This document shows positions 1-6,602 of a stretch of 19,708 nt of DNA, piece by piece (position 1 is the stretch's first letter; every line of letters starts with the position of its first letter). The notes under the pieces were generated by a model. It worked only from the letters and a program-made list of their open reading frames with translations. It made no database searches and had not been told where the DNA came from. The position numbers and the translations under genes are program-made. Origin of the DNA: CAKZYD01 sp039026755 (GTDB lineage: Bacteria; Pseudomonadota; Alphaproteobacteria; Sphingomonadales; CAKZYD01). The stretch lies in NCBI GenBank assembly GCA_039026755.1, contig JBCCLR010000047.1, positions 1 through 19,708 of the forward strand. The letters run 5' to 3'.

Positions 1-2137
1 CCGCTGCCAATGTGGCTAAAGACATGGTCTCAATGGCGCTTATTTTCAAATACAGAGTGGTATTTTTTCGGCCTAAGAGGAGAAAATCAATAACGGCGGC
101 TTCTTCGGCAGTGATGAGGGCCTGCGCATCGTTGCAGCCAGCAATATAGCGCGCTTGGTCCTCACCAAACCAAAACGCTGTATCGTTTGCCGCGATTGGC
201 GATAGGTCCATGCCGCACGAGCCTGCAAGCGCCATGTGTGCCAGCGCCACAAGCAGCCCGCCGCCTGAAATGTCGTGCACTGTGCGCAATTGATTGGCGG
301 TAATTTGCGTGCGGATAAAATCACCAACTTTGCGCTCCTCGGCGAGGTTAACCTGCGGCGGCGTGCCGTCCTCGCGGCCCACCACTTCACGCAAATATAG
401 GCTCGCCCCAAGGTGCGTCCCTGGCTTGCCGATAAGCACCAAATCTTGGCCGGGCTTGGCTGCCAAATGCGCCCGCCGTGATGCATCTTTTAGAAGGCCG
501 ACAGCGCCGACCGCTGGTGTCGGCAAAATCGCCTGGCCATTGGTTTCGTTGTAGAGGGAGACGTTGCCGGACACGACTGGAAAGTCGAGCGCATGGCATG
601 CTTCGCCCATGCCTTTAATGGCGGCAACAAACTGGCCCATGATGGCTGGTCGCTCCGGATTGCCGAAATTAAGACAATCAGTGATCGCCAACGGGGTTGC
701 ACCGACGGCTGTCAAATTGCGCCAGTTTTCCGCAACTGCTTGCTTGCCGCCTTCAAACGGATCGGCTTCGCAATAGCGCGGTGTGCAATCTGTGGTGATA
801 GCAAGCGCCTTTGGCGTGCCGTGAATACGCACAATCCCGGCATCGCCGCCTGGCCGGCCAATGGTGTCACCCATCACCATGTGGTCATACTGCTCCCAAA
901 TCCAGCGTTTGGACGCAATATCCGGGCTTGTCATGAGCGTCTTCAGCGCATCAAGGGTGGAGCAGGGGGGCGCTACGGTTTCCAGCGGTGCGCGCGGCGT
1001 AGGCTGTACATGGGGACGATCATAAACCGGCGCATCATCGGCAAGGCTATCGAGGGGCATGTCCGCGACCTGTTCGCCTTCGAAAGTCAGCACCATCTGC
1101 CCAGTATCCGTGAGTTCGCCGATCACTGCGAAATCGAGCTGCCACTTCTCAAAGATTCCCCGTGCGAGCGCTTCCTTGCCGGGCTTGAGAACCATGAGCA
1201 TACGCTCCTGGCTCTCTGATAACATCATCTCATAGGGCTGCATTGCCTCTTCACGGCACGGCACGGTTGATAGGTCGAGGTGAATGCCCACGCCGCCTTT
1301 CGAAGCCATTTCCACCGATGAGGAGGTTAGGCCTGCCGCGCCCATATCTTGGATCGCGACGATAGCGTCGGTGGCCATCAGTTCGAGGCACGCTTCGATC
1401 AGCAGTTTTTCTGTGAACGGGTCACCCACCTGCACCGTCGGCCGCTTTTCTTCCGCGTCTTCGGTGAATTCTGCGGAGGCCATTGTTGCGCCGTGAATGC
1501 CGTCGCGCCCGGTTTTAGAACCGACATAGACCACTGGATTGCCAATGCCCGCTGCTGCAGAGTAAAAAATCTTATCTTGGTCCGCTAGGCCCACGCACAT
1601 GGCGTTAACCAGAATGTTCGCGTTATAGCGCGGATGGAAATTGGTCTCCCCGCCCACGGTCGGCACGCCCACGCAATTGCCATAGCCGCCGATGCCAGCC
1701 ACAACGCCAGCGACCAGATGCCGGGTTTTGGGGTGGTCCGGACTGCCAAAGCGCAGCGCGTTCATATTTGCAATGGGCCGCGCGCCCATCGTGAACACAT
1801 CGCGCATGATGCCGCCGACACCCGTCGCCGCGCCTTGATAAGGCTCGATGAAGCTGGGGTGGTTGTGGCTCTCCATCTTGAAAATCGCTGCCTGGCCATC
1901 GCCGATATCGACAACTCCGGCATTCTCGCCAGGGCCCTGGATCACCCAAGGGGCCTCGGTCGGCAGGGTTTTAAGGTGAATACGGCTGGATTTATAAGAA
2001 CAATGCTCCGACCACATGACAGAATAGATGCCCAGTTCCAGCATATTAGGGTGCCGGCCAAGCGCGCCAACGATCCGGTCATATTCTTCGGTCGTAAGGC
2101 CGTGATCTTGCACGATATGCGCGTCAATGGCGTTCAT
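1..2137 (-). CDS. purL: Phosphoribosylformylglycinamidine synthase subunit PurL (3' end beyond window)
   Basis: PurL is the ATP-dependent synthase subunit that converts FGAR plus ammonia to FGAM in purine synthesis, working with PurQ and PurS. I translated the minus strand from the ATG at 2137; the frame stays open to the window edge (712 codons), so about 20-30 residues are missing compared with the usual small PurL of about 740. Visible family motifs are MWSEHCSYKSS near residues 41-51 (His45 being the expected catalytic histidine), GPGENAGVVDIGDGQ, QGAATGVGGIMRDVF, DMGAAGLTSSSVEMA and MMLSESQERM. The start overlaps the purQ stop as ATGA, implying translational coupling. It is the small bacterial form, because the amidotransferase is the separate purQ. 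No frameshift was seen. Confidence 0.97.
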   Translation of the reverse strand, partial: MNAIDAHIVQDHGLTTEEYDRIVGALGRHPNMLELGIYSVMWSEHCSYKSSRIHLKTLPTEAPWVIQGPGENAGVVDIGDGQAAIFKMESHNHPSFIEPYQGAATGVGGIMRDVFTMGARPIANMNALRFGSPDHPKTRHLVAGVVAGIGGYGNCVGVPTVGGETNFHPRYNANILVNAMCVGLADQDKIFYSAAAGIGNPVVYVGSKTGRDGIHGATMASAEFTEDAEEKRPTVQVGDPFTEKLLIEACLELMATDAIVAIQDMGAAGLTSSSVEMASKGGVGIHLDLSTVPCREEAMQPYEMMLSESQERMLMVLKPGKEALARGIFEKWQLDFAVIGELTDTGQMVLTFEGEQVADMPLDSLADDAPVYDRPHVQPTPRAPLETVAPPCSTLDALKTLMTSPDIASKRWIWEQYDHMVMGDTIGRPGGDAGIVRIHGTPKALAITTDCTPRYCEADPFEGGKQAVAENWRNLTAVGATPLAITDCLNFGNPERPAIMGQFVAAIKGMGEACHALDFPVVSGNVSLYNETNGQAILPTPAVGAVGLLKDASRRAHLAAKPGQDLVLIGKPGTHLGASLYLREVVGREDGTPPQVNLAEERKVGDFIRTQITANQLRTVHDISGGGLLVALAHMALAGSCGMDLSPIAANDTAFWFGEDQARYIAGCNDAQALITAEEAAVIDFLLLGRKNTTLYLKISAIETMSLATLAA

Positions 2138-2796
2138 GCAAAGACCCCCATGAGACCGGCGAAGAAGGCGGCGCCGTCGCTGCCGCCAAGATCATCGGCA
2201 ATCAGCCGTTCGGGATGGGGCATCATGCCCAGCACGTTGCCGCGCTCATTTAAAATGCCAGCGATATCCCGTTGCGACCCATTGGGGTTCTCGGCATAGC
2301 GAAAAGCCACCCGATCTTCATCTTCAAGACGATCTAGGGTGTCGGCGTCTGCGAAATAATTACCATCATGATGCGCAACGGGATACCGCACAGAACCGCC
2401 TTTACGCAGCGCGCTTAAAAACGGCGAGGCTGTACTCGCGACCGTCAAATCCACGTCCTTGCAGATAAACTTCAGGTCGCGGTTGCGCATCAGCGCGCCA
2501 GGCAACAGGCCGCACTCTGTGAGCTGCTGGAAACCGTTGCAGATGCCAAGCGTCAGGCCGCCTCTATCCGCATGGTTGATTACCTCGCGCATGATTGGGG
2601 ATTTTGCCGCCATGGCGCCGGCACGCAAATAGTCCCCATAAGAAAAACCGCCGGGTAGCGCGACCAAGTCCACATCGGGCAAGGCCGTCTCTTGATGCCA
2701 GGCCATAAATGGCTTTTGGCCTGCTGCGTGCTCAAGCGCGACGGCAAGATCACGGTCGCAATTAGAGCCGGGAAACACAATGACGGCGCATTTCAT
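2134..2796 (-). CDS. purQ: Phosphoribosylformylglycinamidine synthase, glutaminase subunit PurQ
   Basis: This is the class I glutamine amidotransferase subunit that releases ammonia from glutamine for PurL. At 220 residues it has normal length. The N-terminal FPGSNCDRD motif, the PGGFSYGDYLRAGA segment (residues 48-61), the nucleophile Cys86 in GICNGFQ, and the His194/Glu196 pair in GMMPHPER complete a glutaminase triad. Its ATG overlaps the purS stop by four bases and its stop overlaps the purL start by four bases, so it should be made in step with both partners. All expected catalytic residues are present. Confidence 0.97.
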   Translation of the reverse strand: MKCAVIVFPGSNCDRDLAVALEHAAGQKPFMAWHQETALPDVDLVALPGGFSYGDYLRAGAMAAKSPIMREVINHADRGGLTLGICNGFQQLTECGLLPGALMRNRDLKFICKDVDLTVASTASPFLSALRKGGSVRYPVAHHDGNYFADADTLDRLEDEDRVAFRYAENPNGSQRDIAGILNERGNVLGMMPHPERLIADDLGGSDGAAFFAGLMGVFA

Positions 2797-3038
2797 TCGC
2801 CGATAATCTCCACGGTGTAGTTTTCAATCACAGGATTGGCGAGTAGTTTCTTGCACATATCTTCTACGGCAGCTTTTGCTGCATCGGCAGGCTGATCCGC
2901 AATATCAAGCTCGATAAACTTACCTTGCCGGGCGCTTTGTACGCCGGTAAAGCCCAAGTCGCCGAGCGCGCCAGCGATGGCGCGGCCTTGTGGGTCGAGC
3001 ACGCCTGGCTTTAAGGTTACGTGCACAGTGGCTTTCAT
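2793..3038 (-). CDS. purS: Phosphoribosylformylglycinamidine synthase subunit PurS
   Basis: PurS is the small structural subunit that bridges PurQ and PurL and helps pass ammonia between them. The 81-residue product has the usual size and starts with the characteristic MKATVHVTLKPGVLDPQGRAI stretch, followed by a segment of the type G-[x]-V-Q-S-A-R-Q-G-K-F-I-E-L and a C-terminal NPVIENYTVEI strand. It lies between purC and purQ with ATGA overlaps on both sides. The combination of separate purS, purQ and short purL marks the three-protein FGAM synthase rather than the single large enzyme of gammaproteobacteria. Confidence 0.95.
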   Translation of the reverse strand: MKATVHVTLKPGVLDPQGRAIAGALGDLGFTGVQSARQGKFIELDIADQPADAAKAAVEDMCKKLLANPVIENYTVEIIGE

Positions 3039-3832
3039 GGACGCTCCTTGCTCTTTTTTTCGCGATGTTTGTTAAGATCGAGAATGGCCGGATTTGCCCC
3101 ATCGTCTTCTTCGGCCATCAACCCAAGTCGCCGGGCAACAGTTTGATAGGCTTCAATTTCGCCCCCGAGGTCGCGCCGAAATCTGTCCTTATCGAGTTTT
3201 TCATCCGTTTCCATGTCCCACAGACGGCAATTGTCAGGGCTAATCTCATCGGCAAGCAAAATCCGCATCTGGTCGTCTTTATAGTGCCGGCCAAATTCCA
3301 GCTTAAAATCAACGAGACGGATGCCAATCGCTGCAAACATGCCGGACATAAAATCATTCACGCGCAGCGCCATGCCGGTCATGTCGTCCATCTCTTCAGG
3401 CCCGGCCCAGCCGAAACAGGCGATGTGCTCCTCCGTGACCAGTGGATCATTGAGGTCATCATTTTTATAGTAGGTTTCAAGGATGGTCCGCGGCAGAGGT
3501 GTGCCTTCTTCAAGGCCAAGCCGTTTTGCTATCGATCCGGCCGCGACATTGCGCACAACCACCTCAAGCGGAATAATCTCAACCCCATGCACCAACTGTT
3601 CGCGGCGGTTGAGGCGGCGGATAAAGTGATGCGGAATATTGAGCCGGCCAAGCGCGGTAAAGATATGCTCGCTAATCCGGTTATTGAGCGCGCCTTTCCC
3701 CAATAAGGTGGCCTTTTTTTGCGCGTTAAAAGCGGTCGCATCGTCTTTAAAATACTGCACTAGGGTGCCTGGCTCGGGCCCCTCATACAAAATTTTTGCT
3801 TTGCCTTCATAGATTTGTCGGCGGCGCGTCAT
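3035..3832 (-). CDS. purC: Phosphoribosylaminoimidazole-succinocarboxamide synthase (SAICAR synthetase)
   Basis: PurC joins CAIR with aspartate using ATP to give SAICAR in purine synthesis. The 265-residue protein opens with RRQIYEGKAKILYEG, typical of the family, and contains the VVVRNVAAGSIAKRLG block, DFKLEFGR and LLADEISPDNCRLWD. The tail after about residue 240 is charged (ending KHREKKSKERP) and a little longer than in many homologues. I chose the ATG at 3832, which has AGGA about nine bases upstream. It is the first gene of the purC-purS-purQ-purL operon, and its promoter must lie in the 3833-4009 divergent gap shared with the DUF1476 gene; I could not pick out convincing -35/-10 boxes there. 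Confidence 0.96.
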   Translation of the reverse strand: MTRRRQIYEGKAKILYEGPEPGTLVQYFKDDATAFNAQKKATLLGKGALNNRISEHIFTALGRLNIPHHFIRRLNRREQLVHGVEIIPLEVVVRNVAAGSIAKRLGLEEGTPLPRTILETYYKNDDLNDPLVTEEHIACFGWAGPEEMDDMTGMALRVNDFMSGMFAAIGIRLVDFKLEFGRHYKDDQMRILLADEISPDNCRLWDMETDEKLDKDRFRRDLGGEIEAYQTVARRLGLMAEEDDGANPAILDLNKHREKKSKERP

Positions 3833-4009
3833 GCATATTTATCCTAATGCCGGTGCCCTGTGAGGCGTTCTGACGCAGACCATAGACCAACACGGCTGGG
3901 CGCCACAACGCGATTATCACGGCAAATTCCGTTTCCCACAAATATCATGCTTGATTGAACTGCTCTGTGCCGTCAAACAGGAGGCGCGGCATACAAAGGA
4001 GTGGCTCAC

Positions 4010-4333
4010 ATGACATCAATGGACGACCGAGAACGCGCATTTGAAAGTAAGTTTGCGCATGATCAGGAGTTACAGTTCAAAACCGAAATGCGGCGCAACA
4101 AACTGCTTGCGTTGTGGGCTGCTGAACTTATGGGATTGTCTGAGGATGCTGCCCAGTCCTACGTGGGTGAAGTTGTTCGCTCAGACCTTGAAGAAGTTGG
4201 TGATGAGGATGTGTATCGCAAGCTGAAAAGTGACTTTGATGCCAAAGGTATCGACATAACGGAACACAAGCTACGCGCGACAATGGAAGAAAAGCTTGGT
4301 GAAGCGAAAAAGCAAGTGATGTCAGAAACCTGA
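4010..4333 (+). CDS. DUF1476 protein, F1-ATPase inhibitor zeta-subunit family
   Basis: The 107-residue product matches the DUF1476 family, whose characterised member in Paracoccus is the zeta subunit that inhibits the F1Fo-ATP synthase. Diagnostic text is MDDRERAFESKFAHD near the N-terminus, the RRNKLLALWAAELMGL helix, and the acidic GDEDVYRKLKSDFDAKGI segment. I chose the ATG at 4010 because AAGGAG lies eight bases before it; the in-frame GTG at 4001 overlaps that ribosome site. It is a cytosolic, mostly helical protein. It stands alone, divergent from purC. The ATPase role is inferred from the family; nothing in the neighbourhood confirms it, as no atp genes are nearby. Confidence 0.9.
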   Translation: MTSMDDRERAFESKFAHDQELQFKTEMRRNKLLALWAAELMGLSEDAAQSYVGEVVRSDLEEVGDEDVYRKLKSDFDAKGIDITEHKLRATMEEKLGEAKKQVMSET

Positions 4334-4404
4334 TCTTTAAGATCTCTCCGAGCGTTGCATCAGCACGGATAGAGCCGCCAGATTGGCGGGTGTGACAAGG
4401 CACG

Positions 4405-4430
4405 CAAACCCACAAAGCCATTGTGGGCGG
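4405..4430 (-). terminator. Hairpin downstream of the oxidase subunit IV gene
   Basis: A perfect 7-bp stem (CCCACAA, 4409-4415, with TTGTGGG, 4421-4427) encloses a 5-base loop. Read on the minus strand it lies just after the oxidase gene and is followed by a short TTTGCG tract, so it may be a weak rho-independent terminator. The U-tract is poor, hence the low confidence. A second small stem (CCGCCA/TGGCGG, about 4376-4390) lies next to it. Confidence 0.35.
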
Positions 4431-4450
4431 TGCGCTGTTCCAAAAATGCC

Positions 4451-4567
4451 TTAGGTAATAATGTAGACGACAAAGATCACAATTAGGATGACAATCGCCG
4501 TGCCCCATTTGGTGGCTTTGATGAATCCATTATAGGTTTTCTCGTGCTCGCGGCTGTCCATCGCCAT
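4451..4567 (-). CDS. aa3-type cytochrome c oxidase subunit IV
   Basis: This 38-residue membrane peptide resembles the small subunit IV of alphaproteobacterial aa3 cytochrome c oxidases: a short polar head containing EHEKTYNGFIKATKWG followed by one transmembrane helix (about residues 20-37, IVILIVIFVVYI). The frame is open further upstream to an ATG at 4702, but I chose 4567 because AGGGGGAG lies just before it and the family is normally 40-70 residues with the EKTY motif close to the N-terminus. The subunit has no catalytic role and probably contributes to complex stability. The main cox genes are not in the window, so its partner enzyme is inferred. Confidence 0.75.
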   Translation of the reverse strand: MAMDSREHEKTYNGFIKATKWGTAIVILIVIFVVYIIT

Positions 4568-4758
4568 ACCACTCCCCCTTTTTTTAACGGTCTGCTTAGC
4601 GCTTTTGCGTTTTAGCTGAGCGCAATGCTGCAGCGCAAGATTTTCTTGCTTGCACGCATTGACGTGCTTGTAAGGCCAGGACATAGTTAAATGTTGGTTC
4701 ATAAATTTGACTTACTTTTTAGTAATACTTAGATGTATGTAAAGAAAGAGAGAGATAT

Positions 4759-4944
4759 ATGTATCAAACCTACAGCCATACGGGCTTAAAGCGCTTAGGC
4801 GCGTGTCTTATAGATGCAGAAAAACCAGTGAATTCTAAGGCTGCAACCGCCTTACTTAAAGAGCGTCTTGGCGCTTATGTTGCAAATACCAAATTGATTA
4901 GTGATTTGGTTCGTCAACGCTATGAGGATGCTTCATCCTCATAG
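4759..4944 (+). CDS. Small hypothetical protein (61 residues)
   Basis: I do not recognise this protein. It would be soluble, mostly helical and rather basic in its first half, with a GLKRLGACLIDAE segment, a KAATALLKERLGAYV helix and an acidic-serine end (YEDASSS). The start ATG at 4759 follows a purine run (AAAGAAAGAGAGAG) able to act as a ribosome site. The AT-rich region before it contains TTGACT at 4707, a possible -35 box, but no good -10 box at the right spacing. Its last 25 bases overlap the convergent DUF4170 gene and form a perfect palindrome. It could be a non-coding stretch, but the ribosome site and separate promoter space favour a real gene. Confidence 0.5.
   Translation: MYQTYSHTGLKRLGACLIDAEKPVNSKAATALLKERLGAYVANTKLISDLVRQRYEDASSS
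4920..4944. repeat. Perfect palindrome spanning the overlap of two convergent genes
   Basis: CTATGAGGATG (4920-4930) and its exact complement CATCCTCATAG (4934-4944) form an 11-bp stem with a 3-base loop. Its limits coincide with the overlap of the 61-residue gene (stop TAG at 4942-4944) and the DUF4170 gene (stop TAG read from 4922-4920). No T-tract follows on either side, so it is not a standard intrinsic terminator, although it would fold in both transcripts. Confidence 0.85.
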
Positions 4945-5165
4945 AAGTCTGGCTCGAGCAGCCGGTGTAAATGCACCACCACATACTTTGTAAGTGCGTC
5001 ATCAACGGTATGTTGCGCTGCCGCACGCCAAGCTTTTTTAGCTGATTCAAAGTCAGGGAACATGCCGACATAGTCGAGCGCATCAAGGTTCGTAAATTCC
5101 ATCCCTTGCGGGTCTCTTACGCGGCCACCAAACACCAAGTGTAACAGCTGTTTGTCTTTCGCCAT
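4920..5165 (-). CDS. DUF4170 family protein
   Basis: The 81-residue product matches DUF4170, a small alphaproteobacterial family of unknown function: it starts MAKDKQLLHLVFGGRV, has a FTNLDALDYVGMFPDF centre, an AWRAAAQHTVDDA helix and a KYVVVHLHRLLEPD strand-turn near the end. It is soluble and lacks a signal peptide. Members are sometimes labelled as inositol monophosphatase-related by annotation transfer, but no phosphatase motif is present. The start ATG at 5165 is preceded by a weak ribosome site (GGATAACTGAA) that is itself one arm of a 10-bp inverted repeat. Its 3' end overlaps the convergent 61-residue gene by 25 bases. Confidence 0.85.
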   Translation of the reverse strand: MAKDKQLLHLVFGGRVRDPQGMEFTNLDALDYVGMFPDFESAKKAWRAAAQHTVDDALTKYVVVHLHRLLEPDFYEDEASS

Positions 5166-5168
5166 TTC

Positions 5169-5261
5169 AGTTATCCAATCACCGTCGCTTGACGGCGCTT
5201 GTTTAGCTTACATGCACGCGATCTTTAATGCGGCTATAGTCTATCAGACTTTTGGATAACT
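5169..5261. repeat. 10-bp inverted repeat flanking a divergent promoter region
   Basis: AGTTATCCAA (5169-5178) is exactly complementary to TTGGATAACT (5252-5261), 73 bases apart, in the gap between the divergent DUF4170 and NIPSNAP-like genes. The left arm covers the ribosome-binding region of the DUF4170 gene. It could be a dyad operator, an RNA stem or chance. Confidence 0.5.
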
Positions 5262-5316
5262 CGATTTCCCCGTAACCCCAAAAAGGGAATACTAACGTAG
5301 CCAGGAGAGGAACATC

Positions 5317-5625
5317 ATGTCAATCTATATGCAATCCACGTTGCAATGTACTGGCGCCGGCTTGCTACCGTTTCTAGAGCTTATGAAAAAAGCAAAACCG
5401 ATCGTCGAAGCTGCTGGCTGGCGGCTAGACCGTGCATTTGTGCACAATACAGGGCGTTTTAATGTGGTGGTTGATATTTGGGAGCTCGAAGACCACAACG
5501 CCTATCAAACCGGGACGCTGGCACTCACGCAAGATCCCTTTTTCCCAGAATTCAAGCGCGGGCTTGATGAGTATTTGGTCTCCGAAGAGGTTATTTTCCT
5601 AACGAAGACGGATTATTCACCTTAA
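5317..5625 (+). CDS. NIPSNAP-like small alpha/beta-barrel protein
   Basis: The 102-residue protein looks like the NIPSNAP/dimeric alpha-beta-barrel type: an opening strand (SIYMQSTLQC), a helix (LLPFLELMKKAKPIVEAAG), a GWRLDRAFVHNTGRFNVVVDIWELED strand pair, then helices around DPFFPEFKRGLDEYL. The W-E-[x]-[x]-D after the central strand and the 'D-P-F-F' phrase are what suggest that family. The start ATG has AGGAGAGG about six bases before it. Function is unknown for most bacterial members. It is monocistronic, divergent from DUF4170, and originally lay about ten bases from the convergent mlaC-like gene before the mobile element inserted. The family call is tentative; the gene itself looks real. 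Confidence 0.65.
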   Translation: MSIYMQSTLQCTGAGLLPFLELMKKAKPIVEAAGWRLDRAFVHNTGRFNVVVDIWELEDHNAYQTGTLALTQDPFFPEFKRGLDEYLVSEEVIFLTKTDYSP

Positions 5626-5635
5626 GGCAGCTGAT

Positions 5636-5820
5636 TAGGTCGTAAACTCATAAAAGGAAACGCCCGCTTTTGGCGACCGCTTGAGCGGCGCGCGAGACAT
5701 AAATCCTGGACAGTGTCGCTTCGTCCGTCACGATGGACCCCCATCGTTCCATGCTAACACTTTTCCAGACTTTAGTGTTCGCTGCGTCACGGGCATTTCA
5801 ATTTATGAGTTTACGGCCTA
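5636..5820. mobile_element. MITE-like element, 185 bp, with 32-bp imperfect terminal inverted repeats and TA ends
   Basis: The left end TAGGTCGTAAACTCATAAA (5636-5654) is matched in reverse complement by the right end (5802-5820) with one mismatch in 19; extended inwards the arms agree at 27 of 32 positions. The outermost TA on each side fits a TA target duplication, as made by IS630/Tc1-mariner transposases and some IS5-group elements. There is no reading frame of note inside, so it would be a non-autonomous element. It sits between convergent genes, and its right TA supplies the first two bases of the mlaC-like stop codon. I found no second copy in the window, so the multi-copy test is open. 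Confidence 0.7.
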
Positions 5821-6465
5821 GCTAGAGGCTTTGGCGACGTCTTCGCTCAGGCGCTTTAAGAATGCTTCGATGCCGCGCCGGCCTAAATAGGCCATGAATT
5901 CGTCTTTCTTGGTTTGGAACAGCGAGATGTTCTCCACCTTGACGTCGAGTAAGCTAAAGCGACCGCTGTCTAAGCGCCGGATACGCCAATCAGCGCGCAA
6001 GTCGTCGCCCCCAATAGGGCTGGTCACTTTCGTCACAATCCAAACGTCGCTAGACCCCTGAGTGTACGTATTCTGGATTGAGACCTCTTCATTACCCACA
6101 TCAAAAAGCCGATCGGTGTAAATTGCCACGACATAATCAGGGAGCAGGTCTGTATAGCGTTTAAGCTGTTCAGCGCTGAAGCGCTTGCGATGATATCCGA
6201 GGAGCAGGGGGCCGAGCTGCTCCACGGCAGTGCCTTTCTTAAATAGCCTACGAAACTCGGCTTTTTGCTCGTCTTTGCTCAGCTGTGTATTGCGCATCAC
6301 TGCAAAAGCGGCATCAGACATTTCCTGAAAAAATGCAACTGCGCCTTGTTGGTCTTCTTCTGACGCGGCTGCGTGCGCGTGCATTGAAAAGCCCGATGTT
6401 GACGCGCTGAACAAAAGCGCCATTGCGGCGCTCAAAAACGCCTTTCGCAGCAAAGTAATAGACAT
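5818..6465 (-). CDS. MlaC/Ttg2D-family periplasmic phospholipid-binding protein
   Basis: The 215-residue product has a signal peptide (about residues 1-33, ending in HAHAAA) and the body of an MlaC/Ttg2D protein: a helical N-terminal half with LGYHRKRFSAEQLKRYTDLLPDYVVAIYTDRL, then a beta-rich half ending with ADWRIRRLDSGRFSLLDVKVENISLFQTKKDEFMAYLGRRG. MlaC carries phospholipids across the periplasm between the MlaA lipoprotein and the inner-membrane MlaFEDB transporter. None of those partners is encoded here, so it is an orphan copy. Some homologues are linked with hopanoid export, an alternative role. The start ATG at 6465 has AAGGA upstream. The stop codon TAG lies partly inside the adjacent MITE-like element. 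A 7-bp inverted repeat (CTTACGC/GCGTAAG, 6491-6520) lies in the upstream gap. Confidence 0.85.
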   Translation of the reverse strand: MSITLLRKAFLSAAMALLFSASTSGFSMHAHAAASEEDQQGAVAFFQEMSDAAFAVMRNTQLSKDEQKAEFRRLFKKGTAVEQLGPLLLGYHRKRFSAEQLKRYTDLLPDYVVAIYTDRLFDVGNEEVSIQNTYTQGSSDVWIVTKVTSPIGGDDLRADWRIRRLDSGRFSLLDVKVENISLFQTKKDEFMAYLGRRGIEAFLKRLSEDVAKASS

Positions 6466-6602
6466 GCCATATATTCCTTGTTGAAATTCGCTTACGCGCT
6501 CTGGTCTATCCGTGCGTAAGTCTTAGTGTTTGGTTGATATGGCCTCGATAAGGCAAGAAAAAACCACGGTCCGCTATTTTTCCTAAACCTATGGTGTTTT
6601 GT

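Noticed and set aside
593..1219. A 208-codon plus-strand open frame within purL
   Set aside because: It is antisense to well-conserved purL sequence and shows no family features.
1634..2299. A 221-codon plus-strand open frame spanning the purL/purQ junction
   Set aside because: It is antisense to two recognised genes and has no motif or initiation signal.
2990..3706. A 238-codon plus-strand open frame opposite purC
   Set aside because: purC is unmistakable on the minus strand; this frame is its complement.
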